A stretch of 64,000 nt of DNA from Anaeramoeba ignava (taxonomy: Eukaryota; Metamonada; Anaeramoebidae): contig JAPDFW010000058.1 in the NCBI GenBank assembly GCA_028826165.1, positions 496,001 to 560,000 of the forward strand, given 5' to 3'. The stretch's first letter is position 1. Each line of letters starts with the position of its first letter. Of this stretch, positions 10,677 to 22,532 are shown one piece after another. A model generated the notes under the pieces. It did not search any database. It was not told the DNA's origin and was given only the letters and a program-made list of their open reading frames with translations. The translations under genes were made by a program, and so were the position numbers.

Positions 10677-11722
10677 TTATTTAAATTTTTTAGTAAATTC
10701 AACACAAATATTTCCTGTTAACATTTTTCTTTTAATATTACAATCTTCAATTTTTACTAAAGAAGGAAGTTTTAAAATTAATTCTTGTTCTTGAATTTTA
10801 AAGAAAATAAATTCTTTTTGAAGTTTAATTTGAATTTCTTGAGTTGAAATTAATTTTGAAATTTCTACAACAAGTTGAAATTTTGATTTATTTTTTGGAA
10901 TTTCTTTGAAATGAAAAAACCAATTTCCTTCATTTTTTTGATAAATTCTCTTTTTTTTTTGAATTAATTTTTTATTTTGATTTTGATTTTGATTTTGAAT
11001 TTGAATTTGATTTTGATTTTGATTTTGATTTTCAAATTGATTTTGATTTTCATTTTGATTTTGATTTTGATTTTGATTTTGATTTATATTTTGATTTTGA
11101 TTTTGATTTTGATTTTGATTTTGATTTAATTCAATATTATTAATTATTTCCTTAATTTCTTGATTTGATAATTTTTTGGATTGTAAAAATTCTTTTTCTT
11201 CAATTTCTTTTCCATCTAATTCCTTTAAATGAGGAAGGAAAATGAATTAAATATTTTCTATAAAAAGAATATTTTGCACAAGGATTACCAAGAAGATATA
11301 AAGATTCTAATTTATAAAGTTCTTGTAATAAAGGAATTGAATTATTTAAAGAAAGAAATGAAATAAAATTACAAGAAAGATCCAATTTTCTTAATTCTTC
11401 ACATTTATTAATATTTTGAATTTTTGAAATTTGATTTACAGCTAAATTCAAATATTTTAATCTTTTTAATTTATTCAAATTTTCTTGTTTTAATTTTGAA
11501 TTTAATTTTGAATTTAATTTATAATTTGATTTTTAATTTCTTACTAATTTCTTTTATTTTATTTCCTTGTAATAATAATATTTCTAATTTTGGACAATAT
11601 TTTGAAAGAAGTAAATTAATTTCTTCAATATTTAATAAATGAAGACTAATTTCTTTTAAATTATAAAGAATTCCATTATTATGTTCTGAATATTTTTGAA
11701 GTAATTCTTTATTAATTTCCAT
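10677..11722 (-). CDS. DNAAF11: Dynein axonemal assembly factor 11 (LRRC6/tilB), one frame break
   Basis: Read on the minus strand: exon 1 is 11722-11545, the intron 11544-11484 (GTAAG...CAAG), and exon 2 runs 11483-10677 (TAA). Leucine-rich repeats come first ([42 protein letters not shown]). They are followed by the LRR cap [16 protein letters not shown] and the family signature [15 protein letters not shown]-rich linker and a CS-like C-terminal region ([10 protein letters not shown]...[12 protein letters not shown]) complete the architecture of LRRC6/tilB. One base is extra near 11233-11243 (CCTTCCTCAT), so the LRR cap and KELDGKEI lie in different frames; no GT-AG pair explains it. The family acts in the cytoplasm in pre-assembly of axonemal dynein arms. 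This suggests a flagellated stage or a recently lost one. Confidence 0.85.
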
Positions 11723-11735
11723 TTTCAAAAGAAAA

Positions 11736-11762
11736 GAAAAATGAAAAAAAAATGAAAAAAAT
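11736..11762 (-). promoter_or_regulatory. Initiator-like TTTCATTTTT before DNAAF11
   Basis: On the minus strand, two TTTTTTTCATTTTT-type tracts lie 14-40 bases upstream of the ATG at 11722. Confidence 0.4.
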
Positions 11763-13895
11763 TTAGAATTTGATTTATAATTTAATTTGACTTTGATTTA
11801 TAATTTGATTTATAATTTGATTTATAATTTGTTTATAATTTTGATTTATAATTTGATTTATAATTTAATTTATAATTTTATTTATAAATTTAATTTATAA
11901 TTTAATTTATAATTTGATTTATAATTTAATTTATAATTTAATTTATAATTTTATTTATAATTTAATTTATAATTTAATTTATAATTTGATTTATAATTTA
12001 ATTTATAATTTAATTTATAATTTGATTTTATAATTTAATTTTATTTTATAATTTAATTTGACTTTGTTTTTATAATTTAATTTATAATTTGTTTTATAAT
12101 TTAATTTATAATTTAATTTATAATTTTGTTTTATATTAAATTTAATTTATAATTTATTTTATTTATAATTTAATTTATTTTGATTTATAATTTAATTTTA
12201 TTTTATAATTTGTTTTATAATTTGTTTTATAATTTGTTTTATAATTTAATTTATAATTTATTTTATAATTTGTTTTATAATTTAATTTATAATTTGATTT
12301 ATAATTTAATTTATAATTTTATTTATAATTTAATTTATAATTTGATTTATAATTTTAATTTATAATTTGATTTATAATTTAATTTATAATTTATAATTTA
12401 ATTTATAATTTAATTTATAATTTTGATTTATAATTTAATTTTATAATAATTTATAATTTATAATTTTATTATTTATTTATAATTTATTTTATTTAATTTT
12501 AATTTTATTTATAATTTAATTTATAATTTTATTTAATTTGGTTTATAATTTAATTTATAATTTGTTTTATAATTTAATTTATAATTTTATAATTTTTTAA
12601 TTTGATTTATAATTTAATTTATAATTTAATTTATAATTTGTTTTATAATTTAATTTATAATTTAATTTATAATTTAATTTATAATTTGTTTTTATAATTT
12701 GTTTTTAATAATTTATAATTTGTTTTATAATTTTTTATAATTTAATTTATAATTTTATTTTATAATTTAATTTATAATTTAATTTATAATTTAATTTATA
12801 ATTTAATTTATAATTTGATTTTATAATTTTTAATTTGATTTTAATTTAATTTATAAATTTATTTATAATTTAATTTATAATTTGTTTATAATTTTATTTA
12901 TAATTTGATTTATAATTTTGATTTATAATTTAATTTATAATTTAATTTATAATTTAATTTTAATTTATTTATAATTTGGTTTTTATAATTTATAATTTAT
13001 TTTTAATTTTATTTTAATTTTAATTTATTTATAATTTAATTTATAATTTGATTTATAATTTTATTTATAATTTGGTTTTAATTTAATTTATAATTTTATT
13101 TATAATTTAATTTATAATTTAATTTATAATTTTATTTATTATTTAATTTATAATTTAATTTATAATTTAATTTATAATTTTAATTTTAATTTAATTTTAT
13201 TTATAATTTAATTTTATTTATAATTTGTTTTATAATTTAATTTAATTTATAATTTGATTTTAATTTAATTTATAATTTATTTTATAATTTGATTTATAAT
13301 TTAATTTATAATTTGATTTTATAATTTATTTATAATTTAATTTATAATTTGATTTATAATTTAATTTGACTTTGTTTATAATTTGATTTATAATTTGATT
13401 TATAATTTAATTTTTATTTATAATTTATTTTATAATTTATTTATAATTTAATTTATAATTTAATTTATAATTTAATTTTATTGTTTATAATTTTATTTAT
13501 AATTTAATTTATTTATAATTTATTTTTATAATTTAATTTATAATTTTAATTTATAATTTGATTTATAATTTAATTTATAATTTTAATTTATAATTTAATT
13601 TATAATTTAATTTTATAATTTAATTTATAATTTTATTTATAATTTAATTTATGAATTTGTTTTATAATTTTAATTTATTTATAATTTAATTTATAATTTA
13701 ATTTATAATTTATTTTATAATTTAATTTTATTTAATTTTATTTATAATTTTATTTATAATTTGATTTATAATTTGATTTATAATTTGATTTATAATTTGA
13801 TTTATAATTTAATTTATAATTTTATTTATAATTTGTTTTATAATTTGATTTATAATTTGTTTTATAATTTGATTTATAATTTAATTTGTAAATTG
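11763..13895. repeat. 2.1-kb array of ~12-bp AATTTAATTTAT-type repeats between DNAAF11 and TIM14
   Basis: The spacer is built almost entirely of the units ATTTATAATTTA, ATTTATAATTTG and TTTTATAATTTG in irregular order. The array fills the gap between the 5' end of DNAAF11 and the 3' end of TIM14, both on the minus strand. Apparent reading frames inside it are repeat translations. No gene seen. Confidence 0.9.
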
Positions 13896-13911
13896 ATTTG
13901 ATGTTGTTTTT

Positions 13912-14424
13912 CTAATTGGAATTTTCATTTGATTTTCCACTTATTAAAAGGTCTTTTGCTTGATTAATTTTTGAAGAAAGATATTCAGAGCCACCTCTAT
14001 CAGGATGATTTAAATAAATAAGTTTAAGATGAGCTTCTTTAATTTTATCATGTGAAGAAGATTTTTTAACATTAAGAATTTTTGCTGCTTCATTTCTTGT
14101 CATTTGTGTTTCAAATCCATTTTGATGATTTGGTCCATATCCAAGTGCTTTTGTGGCTTGAGAAAATGCAAAACTAACTGCTATTTTAGTTCCTATAGAA
14201 ATTGCTACAGTTCCTAATACCCATTTTCCAATTCTTTTTGGTTCAAAATTCTTTATTTTTTGAATTAAATTTTTTGAATTAAATTTTTTGAATTAAATTT
14301 TTTAAATTAAATTTTTTAAATTAAATTTTTTGAATTAAATTTTTTAAATTAAATTTTTTGAATTAAATTTTTTAAATTAAATTTTTTGAATTAAATTTTT
14401 TAAATTAAATTTTTTTACACTCAT
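13912..14424 (-). CDS. TIM14: Mitochondrial import motor J-protein Tim14/Pam18
   Basis: Minus strand: exon 1 is only ATG AGT (14424-14419); the intron 14418-14251 is filled by a 14-bp repeat; exon 2 is 14250-13912. The product is 114 aa. It has one hydrophobic segment (GKWVLGTVAISIGTKIAVSF), a GYGPN linker, then a J domain beginning TRNEAAKILNVKKSS with the HPD motif in LIYLNHPDRGG and the ending KINQAKDLL. Length, single TM and C-terminal J domain match Tim14/Pam18/DNAJC19, which stimulates mitochondrial Hsp70 at the inner-membrane TIM23 import motor. If the host is anaerobic, this would serve a hydrogenosome-like organelle (inference). The exon-1 assignment rests on the in-frame GT-AG intron and on the lack of any other upstream start. 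Confidence 0.9.
14251..14418 (-). repeat. 14-bp tandem repeat filling TIM14 intron 1
   Basis: About ten copies of TAAATTTTTTGAAT or TAAATTTTTTAAAT occupy the intron between the two-codon first exon and the rest of TIM14. Confidence 0.85.
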
Positions 14425-14717
14425 GTTTTTTAATTTTAAAAAAAAGAAAGAAAGAAAAAATGAAAATGAAAAAAATGAAAATAAATTTTTTCCGATTTTA
14501 ATTTTAATTTTAATTTTAATTTTAATTTTAATTTTAATTTTAATTTTTATTATTTTTATTATTATTATTATTAATTTGGAAAAAAAAAATTTGTTTTTTT
14601 GATTTTAAAAAAAGAAAGGGAAATTCTTAATTTTCTTTTGTAAAAAATGAAGTTTTTGTTTTTCTTAAAAAATAATTAAAAAATTTGTTTTCTTTCTTTT
14701 AAAATTTTAATTTAAAT
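14425..14717. other. Short spacer between TIM14 and the four-TM gene
   Basis: It contains minus-strand TTTCATTTTT elements (14452-14484), which fit a TIM14 promoter, and a (TTTTAA)n tract at 14490-14555. No coding signal seen. Confidence 0.5.
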
Positions 14718-16931
14718 TTAATCAGTGTTTGTCTCACTTGTATCATCATTATCATCATCATTATCATCATTATCGTTATCATTATCATTATCATGAAGAT
14801 TAGCATTATCATTACCAATTTGTTCATGTGATTGAGGAGGATGTTGATAAACTTCATTTTCTTCAGGTTTTTCATAACTTGATCTATCTGTAAAACTCAT
14901 TGGTTCATCATAAACTTGATGATGATGATTAATTCCAATCAAAATAACCTAATATTATTTTATAATTAATTATTATTTTATAATTAATTATTATTTTATA
15001 ATTAAATATTATTTTATAATTAATTATTATTTTATAATTAAATATTATTTTATAATTAATTATTTTTTATAATTAAATATTATTTTGTAATTAAATATTA
15101 TTTTATAATTAAATATTATTTTATAATTAAATATTATTTTATAATTAAATATTATTTTATAATTAAATATTATTTTATAATTAAATATTATTTTATAATT
15201 AAATATTATTTTATAATTAATTATTATTTTATAATTAATTATTATTTTATAATTAAATATTATTTTATAATTAAATATTATTTTATAATTAAATATTATT
15301 TTGTAAATAATTATTATTTTATAATTAAATATTATTTTATAATTAATTATTATTTTATAATTAAATATTATTTTGTAATTAAATTATTATTTTGTAATTA
15401 AATATTATTTTATAATTAATTATTATTTTATAATTAATTATTATTTTACAATTAAATATTATTTTGTAATTAAATATTATTTTATAATTAATTATTATTT
15501 TATAATTAAATATTATTTTATAATTAAATATTATTTTGTAATTAAATATTATTTTGTAATTAAATATTATTTTATAATTAAATATTATTTTATAATTAAA
15601 TATTATTTTGTAATTAATTATTATTTTATAATTAAATATTATTTTATATTTAATTATTATTTTATAATTAAATATTATTTTATAATTAAATATTATTTTA
15701 TAATTAAATATTATTTTATAATTAATTATTATTTTAAAATTAAATATTATTTTATAATTAAATATTATTTTTGTAATTAAATATTAATTTATAATTAAAT
15801 ATTATTTTATAATTAATTATTATTTTATAATTAATTATTATTTTATAATTAAATATTATTTTAAAATTAAATATTATTTTGTAATTAAATATTATTTTAT
15901 AATTAAATATTATTTTATAATTAAATATTATTTTATAATTAATTATTATTATTTTATAATTAAATATTATTTTATAATTAAATATTATTTTGTAATTAAA
16001 TATTAATTTTATAATTAAATATTATTTTTATAATTAAATATTATTTTATAATTAAATATTATTTTATAATTAAATATTATTTTATAATTAAATATTATTT
16101 TATAATTAAATATTATTTTATAATTAAATATTATTTTATAATTAAATATTATTTTATAATTAAATATTATTTTATAATTAAATATTATTTTATAATTAAA
16201 TATTATTTTGTAATTAAATATTATTTTGTAATTAATTATTAATTTATAATTAAATATTATTTTATAATTAAATATTATTTTATAATTAATTATTATTTTG
16301 TAATTAAATATTATTTTATAACTAATTATTATTTTGTAATTAAATATTTCGTAATAATTGATTGAATTCACCATCGCAAGAGCAGAAAAAGCAGCAGCTA
16401 AAGTATAAGTTCTTGCACTTTTTAAACAACTTTCACCAGCATCACTATAACTAAAGCAAAATAAATTATGAACAATAGAAGCACCACATAAAGATAATCC
16501 AATTAATAAAATGAAAAAATAATTTAAAATTTTTCTTGCTTCTGATGTAAGCTTATCTAAACCTGCAAGAATTATCATTGTAATGGATGCAAAAAGAGAA
16601 AATAATCCAGCAAAAACATACAGAACAATTCTCTTTGTTCTTGATGTTCCAAGACTTCCTGTTTATGATATAATTGTTATAGATTTTTTTTCCATTTTAA
16701 ATTTTTGTTGTTTTTTTTTTTAATTTTTTTTTGTATTTTTAAATAAGATTTTACCAAGACAAATCACTTGAATAAACCAAAAAATCTGAATAAAAAGAAA
16801 TATGAAAAAATTTTAATTTTAATTTTAATTTTAATTTTAATTTTAATTTTTAATTGTTTTTTGTTTACAATATTTGCAAGATTTGTGAAAAAACCAATTT
16901 TAGAAGAGAAAAGATTGCCAAAAAAAGACAT
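14718..16931 (-). CDS. Four-TM membrane protein with acidic C-terminal tail (MARVEL/tetraspan-like topology)
   Basis: Exons on the minus strand: 16931-16869, 16785-16755, 16658-16372 and 14948-14718; phases agree at every junction, giving 203 aa. The protein starts MSFFGNLFSSKIGFFTNLANI. It has four hydrophobic stretches: IFWFIQVICLGSLG; IVLYVFAGLFSLFASITMII; LNYFFILLIGLSLCGASIV; and a fourth, AAAFSALAM joined to VILIGIN, that is created by splicing across a 1.4-kb repeat intron. The cytosolic tail has a His/Pro-rich part and a final Asn/Asp-rich acidic run ending TSETNTD. Topology is like MARVEL-type vesicle proteins, but I cannot name a family. An in-frame TAA at 16668-16670 rules out the nearer ATG at 16696 as start, which supports the two short upstream exons. 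Its start is 98 bp from the divergent SEC13 start. Confidence 0.7.
14949..16371 (-). repeat. 1.4-kb intron made of 15-bp repeats (AATATTATTTTATAATT type)
   Basis: Around 90 copies of a 15-bp unit (TAAATATTATTTTATAAT) with few variants lie between the donor GTGAATTC (16371) and the acceptor ATTAG (14949) of the four-TM gene. Confidence 0.9.
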
Positions 16932-17029
16932 GATAAAAAGAATAAAATGAAAAAAATGAAAAAAATGAAAAAAATGAATTATTTTTTTTTCATTTTTTTT
17001 CTTTCATTTTTATTTTCATTATTTTTAAA
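16932..17029. promoter_or_regulatory. 98-bp bidirectional promoter region (four-TM gene / SEC13)
   Basis: The two ATGs at 16931 (-) and 17030 (+) face away from each other across 98 bp that carries AAAAAATGAAA copies (minus-strand TTTCATTTTTT) and plus-strand TTTCATTTTTATTTTCATT. It is one of the shortest divergent spacers in the window. Confidence 0.55.
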
Positions 17030-19253
17030 ATGGAACCAATAACTTTTACAACTGAACATGAAGATACAATTCATGATGCACAAATGGATTATTATGGAAA
17101 AAAATTAGCAACATGTTCTTCAGATAAAATTATTAAAATATTTAAAATTACTGATAATGAACAAATACATGTTGCTGATTTAAAAGGGTATATTAAATTT
17201 TGATTTAGCATCACAATACAAATCAAATTTTAAATTTAAAATCAATATTAAAATTAAATCAAAATTAAAATTAAAATTAAATCAAAAATTAAATCAAAAT
17301 TAAATCCAAATTAAATCAAAATTAAATCAAATCAAATCAAAATTAATATTAAAATTAAATCAAAATTAAATTAAAATTAAATTAAAAATTAAAATTAAAA
17401 TTAAATCAAAATTAAATCAAAATTAAATCAAAATCAAAATCAAAATTAAATCAAAATTAAATCAAAATTAAATCAAAATTAAATCAAAATTAAAATCAAA
17501 ATTAAATTAAAATTAAATCAAATTTAAATTAAAATTAAAATTAAAATTAAAATTCAAAATTAAATCAAAATTAAAATTAAATTTAAATCAAAATTAAAAT
17601 TAAAATTAAATCAAAATTAAAATCAAAATTAAATTAAAATTAAATTAAAATTAAATCAAATTTTAAATTAAAATTAAAATTAAAATCAAAATTAAAATCA
17701 AAATTAAATCAAAATTAAATCAAAATTAAATCAAAATTAAATCAAATCAAATCAAAATCAATATTAAAATTAAATCAAAATTAAATCAAAATTAAATTAA
17801 AATTAAAATAAAATTAAAATTAAATCAAAATTAAATCAAAATTAAATCAAAATTAAATCAAAATTAAAATTAAAATCAAAAAAATTAAAAATTAAATCAA
17901 AAATTAAATCAAAATTAAAATTTAAAATTAAAATCAAAAAATTAAAATCAAAATTAAATCAAAATTTAAATCAAATTTAAATCAAAATTAAAAATAAAAT
18001 TAAAATTAAATCAAAATTAAATCAAAATTAAATCAAAATTAAATCAAAATTAAATCAAAATTAAATTAAAATTAAATCAAAATTAAATCAAAATTAAATC
18101 AAAATTAAATCAAAATTAAATCAAAATTAAATCAAAATTAAATCAAAATTAAATTAAAATTAAATCAAAATTAAATCAAATTTTAAATCAAAATTAAATC
18201 AAAAATTAAATCAAAATTAAATTAAAATAAAAATTAAATCAAAATTAAATCAAAATTAAATTAAATCAAAATTAAATCAAAATCAAAATTAAATCAAAAT
18301 TAAATCAAAATTAAATCAAAATTAAATCAAAATTAAATCAAAATTAAATATAAAATAAAATAAAATCAAAATATCAAAATTAAAATCAAAATTAAATCAA
18401 AAATCAAAATTAAAATTAAATCAAAATTAAATCAAAATTAAATCAAAATTAAAAATAAAAATAAATTAAAAATTAAATCAAAATTAAAATAAAAAGACAT
18501 GAAGGTCCAGTTTGGGCTGTATCATGGTGTCACCCAAGATTTGGGGTAATGCTTGCCTCATGCAGCCACGATCGAAGAGTAATAATTTGGAAAGAAATAG
18601 ATAGTGAAAACAACATATGGCAAAAAGAATATGAATATTTAGAACACAAATCATCAGTAAATTCTATAAGCTGGAGCCCACAAGAATATGGACTAAACTT
18701 AGCATGTGGATCATCCGATTCCATGGTGTCGATATTAACGTTTTCAGGGGAACAATGGACACACAAAAAGTTCAAAGCACACCAGATCGGTTGTAATTCC
18801 GTTTCATGGGCACCGTTCAATCCCACTGGGTCCTTAATCACCAGCGGCGAAGATAACACAACTCCAACTCTCAGACTCGTCACCGGTGGATGCGACCATC
18901 TTGTCAAAATATGGGTCTATTTACAAAAAGAAAAGGAATGGAAATTTGAGTGCAATTTGGAAGGTCATGAAAATTGGGTCCGTTCTGTTTCTTGGGCTCC
19001 AAATATCGGTTTGCCCTTCCAGACTATTGCAAGTTGTTCTCAGGATAAAAAGGTCATCATCTGGTCTTCAAGATCAGATGGAAAGTGGGAAAAAAATATT
19101 TTGCCTACTTTTGATGATATTGTTTGGTCAGTTAGTTGGTCTTTTACTGGTAATGTTTTGGCTGTTTCTTCGGGTGAAAATTCGGTTACTTTGTGGAGAG
19201 AAAAAAATGATGGAAATTGGTATTGCTTTTCTGATTTATCCAATCAAAATTAA
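17030..19253 (+). CDS. SEC13: COPII coat/nuclear pore WD40 protein Sec13
   Basis: Exon 1 (17030-17187) encodes [20 protein letters not shown] and [12 protein letters not shown] 1.3-kb repeat intron (17188-18496) follows. Exon 2 (18497-19253) starts inside the LKGHEGPVW motif. The product is 304 aa, the usual Sec13 length, with six WD40 blades; diagnostic stretches are [64 protein letters not shown] and [20 protein letters not shown]. Sec13 pairs with Sec31 in COPII cages, with Nup145C in the Y-complex of the nuclear pore, and sits in the GATOR2/SEA complex. Exon 2 begins with unusually GC-rich codons and drifts to AT-rich at its end. Identification is firm. Confidence 0.95.
17188..18496 (+). 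repeat. SEC13 intron filled with ~11-bp AAATTAAATCA repeats
   Basis: 1.3 kb of imperfect AAATTAAATCA, AAATTAAA and AAATCAAA units between donor GTATATT and acceptor AAAAAG. No embedded gene seen. Confidence 0.9.
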
Positions 19254-19407
19254 TTCCTTAATATCAGTGAAAAATAATTTTCTTTCTTTCTTCCTTCTTT
19301 CTTTCTTTTTTTCTTTCTTTTTTTTAGAATTAAAAATAAAATCAATTTTACAATATTTTTACATTTTTCATTTTTTTTTTTGCCAATCCAAAAAAATTTA
19401 TTTAAAA

Positions 19408-21362
19408 ATGCAAACTTATTCAAATTTAGAAAAACTTTCAAATGATTTAAAAAATTTATTTCAAAATCAAAATGGAAATGAAAAGAAGAAGAAAGTTATT
19501 TTGATTTTGAAATAATTTGTGAACAAAATCAAACTTCATTTAAAACTCATAAATCAATTCTTTCTTCAAGAAGTCAATATTTTAAATCTCTTTTTAATTC
19601 AAAAATGAAAGAATATCAAGAAAATAAATTGATTCTTCAAGATGTTTCAAGTTCAATTCTATTTCCAATTTTGAATTATTTTTATTCAGGAAAAATTGAA
19701 TTTAATTTAGAAAATGCAATTCAAATTTTATTTTTTTCATCAAAATATTTAATTGATGAATTAATTGAAATTTCTTCTAATTTTATCAAAAACAATTTCA
19801 GATTTGAAACTGTTGTTGATGTTCTTAAATTATCTGAATCAATGAACTTCAATCAATTATTAGATTCTTCTTATCAATTTATTTTTGAAAATTTTCAAGA
19901 ATTTATCAAAACTTCATTTTTTCTTGAACTTGAAGAAAATCATTTAAATTCATTATTATTAAATAATGAAATTCCAATAAATGAATTTGAAAAATTTCAA
20001 TCAATAATAAAATGGGGAAAACATAAATTAAATATTAATCAAGAAAAAAAAGAAAAAGAAAAATTACAAATCCAAATTTCAAATCTTATTCATAAAATCA
20101 AATTTGATGAGTTCTCAAAAGAAGAAATTGAATATTCTTTGAAAGAAGAATTAATTCCAAATCATCTTTCACAAAAATTAATTCAATTCCAACAATTTCA
20201 ATATGAACAAGAACATGAAAAGAAGTTGAATGAATTTAAACAAGACCCAAATCAATATCCAAATCAAAATCAATATCCAAATCAATATCAATATCAAAAT
20301 CAATATCAAAATGAATATCAAAATCCAAATCCAAATAAAAATCAATATCCAAATCAATATCAAAATGAATATCAAAATGAATATCAAAATCAAAATCAAT
20401 ATCCAAATCAATATCAAAATGAATATCAAGATCCAAATCCAAATCAAAATGAATATCAAAATCAAAATCAAAATCAAAATCAATATCAAAATCAATATCA
20501 AGATCCAAATCCAAATCAAAATGAAAATGAATATCAAAATCAATATCAAAATCAAAATGAATATGAAAATCAAAATCCAAATTCAAATCAAAAACCAAAT
20601 CAATATCAAAATCCAAATCAATATCAAAATCAAGATCCAAATCCAAATCAATATCAAAATCAAATTCAAAATCAATATCAAAATCAAGATCCAAATCAAG
20701 ATCCATATCAATATCAATATCAAAATCAAAATCAAAATCAAAATCAATTAATTTTACATCAAAGTTCTGAATTTGATTCAATTATTCATGAAGAAGATTA
20801 TTATCAAAGATTAAAAGAATGGATAAATGATGATAAATTCTTTTACAAAATGAAATTGGGATTTTCAGCAAAAAGAAACGGATTTGATTCTCAAAATTGG
20901 CATAATATTTGTGATAATAAAGGAAAAACATTAATTATTATCAAAACAAAAGATAATTTTATTTTTGGAGGTTTTACTAAAGTTGGGTTTATAAGTAATA
21001 AATCAAAATGGAGAAAGAAAGATAGAAAGAAAAATAAAGGTTTTATTAAAGATCCAAACGCCTTTATTTTCTCTTTAAGAAATGATATTAATGATAGAAA
21101 TCCTGAGAGATTTACAATTAAAAAAGGAAAGGAACAATTTGCTATTCTGTATTCAGTGTTTCAAGGTCCAATTTTTGGTGGAGATGATAATTTTCTTCAA
21201 GATTTTTTGTTAAAGAATAATTTCCAACCTGGTTTTTCAAATTTTGGTTCTACTTATAATCTCCCTCAAGGAATTAAATATGAGACATATCAAGCTCAAA
21301 GTTACTTAGCTGGTTCTTATGATTCATGGATTGTTGATGAACTTGAGACTTATTTCATTTAA
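19408..21362 (+). CDS. BTB-BACK-TLDc protein with long N/Q-rich insert; one frame break
   Basis: Start ATG 19408. The BTB core reads YFDFEIIC...SFKTHKSILSSRSQYF, then LILQDVSSSILFPILNYFY. The break is near 19484-19497: the first frame runs into TAA at 19513 while the BTB continues in the next frame. Here one base is missing rather than extra, most simply one A from the GAAGAAAGT tract. Then come a BACK-like helical region to ~20170, a ~175-residue low-complexity stretch of NQYQNQ/NPNQ type (20240-20752), and a C-terminal TLDc domain (LKEWINDDKFF, GFSAKRNGFDSQNWH, GKTLIIIKTKDNFIFGGF, FTIKKGKEQFAI, AGSYDSWIVDELETYF). BTB-BACK proteins are typical Cullin-3 adaptors; TLDc domains are linked to oxidative-stress resistance and V-ATPase regulation. 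Paralogues lie at 22533-24561 and 60838-62304. Confidence 0.8.
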
Positions 21363-22532
21363 TTTCATTTTTTTTTCATTTAATTTCATTTTTTTTTCAA
21401 AATTCAATTCAATTTTCATTTACTTTCAATCAAATTAAATTCTTCAAATTAATAAATAGGAAACAAATCCAATTTTAAAACAATTTAATTTAAATTAAAA
21501 TCATTATTAAAAATTTCAAAAACAATTATCAAAACAAAAATAAAAATTGAAAATAGAAATTAATAATAATTAAATTTAAATTATTTCTTATTAGATGAAT
21601 AATAAACAAATTGAAATTAATTAATTACTCAATATTATTAAAATTCCATTTTTATCTTTATTAAAATATTTCAATTATTTAATTAATTTTATATAATTTT
21701 TTAAAATAAGTTTAATTTAATATTTAATTTATAAATTGATTTAAAAATATAATTTAATATTTAATTTTATTATTAAAATATTAATTTATTGTTTTAGATT
21801 TAAATATTTTATTATTTAAATGTTTAACATATAAATATAAAAAAATAAGAATAGATTTAATTTAATATTCAATTTATAAATTGATTTAAAAATATAATTT
21901 AATATTTAATTTTATTATTAAAATATTAATTTAATGCTTTAGATTTAAATATTTTATTATTTAAATATTTAACATATAAATATAAAAAATGGGAATAGGT
22001 TTAATTTAATATTTAATTTGTAAATTAATTTAAAAATATAATTTAATATTTAATTTTATTATTAAAATAATAATTTATTATTTAATTTAAATATTTTTTA
22101 AAAATATTTTTAGAAAAATTGATTTTTTTTAATTTATAAAATTTTATCTTTTTTAAATTAAATTAATTTAATGTTTTAATTTAAAATATTTTATTTAAAA
22201 ATATTTTGAAAATTGATTTTTGAAATTAAAATTTTATCTTTTTTTAAATTCAAAAATTATTAAATTTAAAAATTAAATTAAAATAGTTTTCCATTTTTTT
22301 AAAAAATTAAATTAAAAAATTAATAAAAATAATAATAATTTATTAATAAATTAATTTAAAATAATAAATTAAAAAGAAAATTAAATTAATTATTAATTTA
22401 AATTTATTCTTATTTTTTATATTTTTATTTATTTTCAAAATCCACTTTTTTTATTTATTTTTTTTTTTAATTTTTTTTTCATTTTTCCTTTTTAAAACAA
22501 AAACAAAAACAAAAAACAAAAACAAAAACAAA
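21363..22532. other. Intergenic spacer with 3' flank duplicated elsewhere and ~145-bp repeats
   Basis: 21361-21690 is nearly identical to 24562-24890, the 3' flank of the next BTB-TLDc gene. 21705-22100 holds about 2.7 copies of a ~145-bp AT-rich unit (marked by AGATTTAAATATTTTATTAT). An initiator-like TTTTTTTTCATTTTTCC lies at ~22471-22488, before the next ATG. No gene seen. Confidence 0.7.

Noticed and set aside
10591-10794. Plus-strand 67-codon frame
   Set aside because: Antisense to the CS-like C-terminus of DNAAF11, which has clear family similarity.
12180-12365. Plus-strand frame LFYNLIYNL
   Set aside because: Repeat translation in the spacer between DNAAF11 and TIM14.
16015-16360. 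C-terminal extension (KIIFNYK)n of the four-TM protein
   Set aside because: It is the 15-bp repeat read through; splicing at GTGAATTC to the exon at 14948 gives a proper fourth TM helix.
20178-20781. Several overlapping frames on both strands (NINIKIQ, DFDFDID types)
   Set aside because: Shadows of the N/Q-rich insert of the BTB-TLDc gene; the true frame continues into TLDc.
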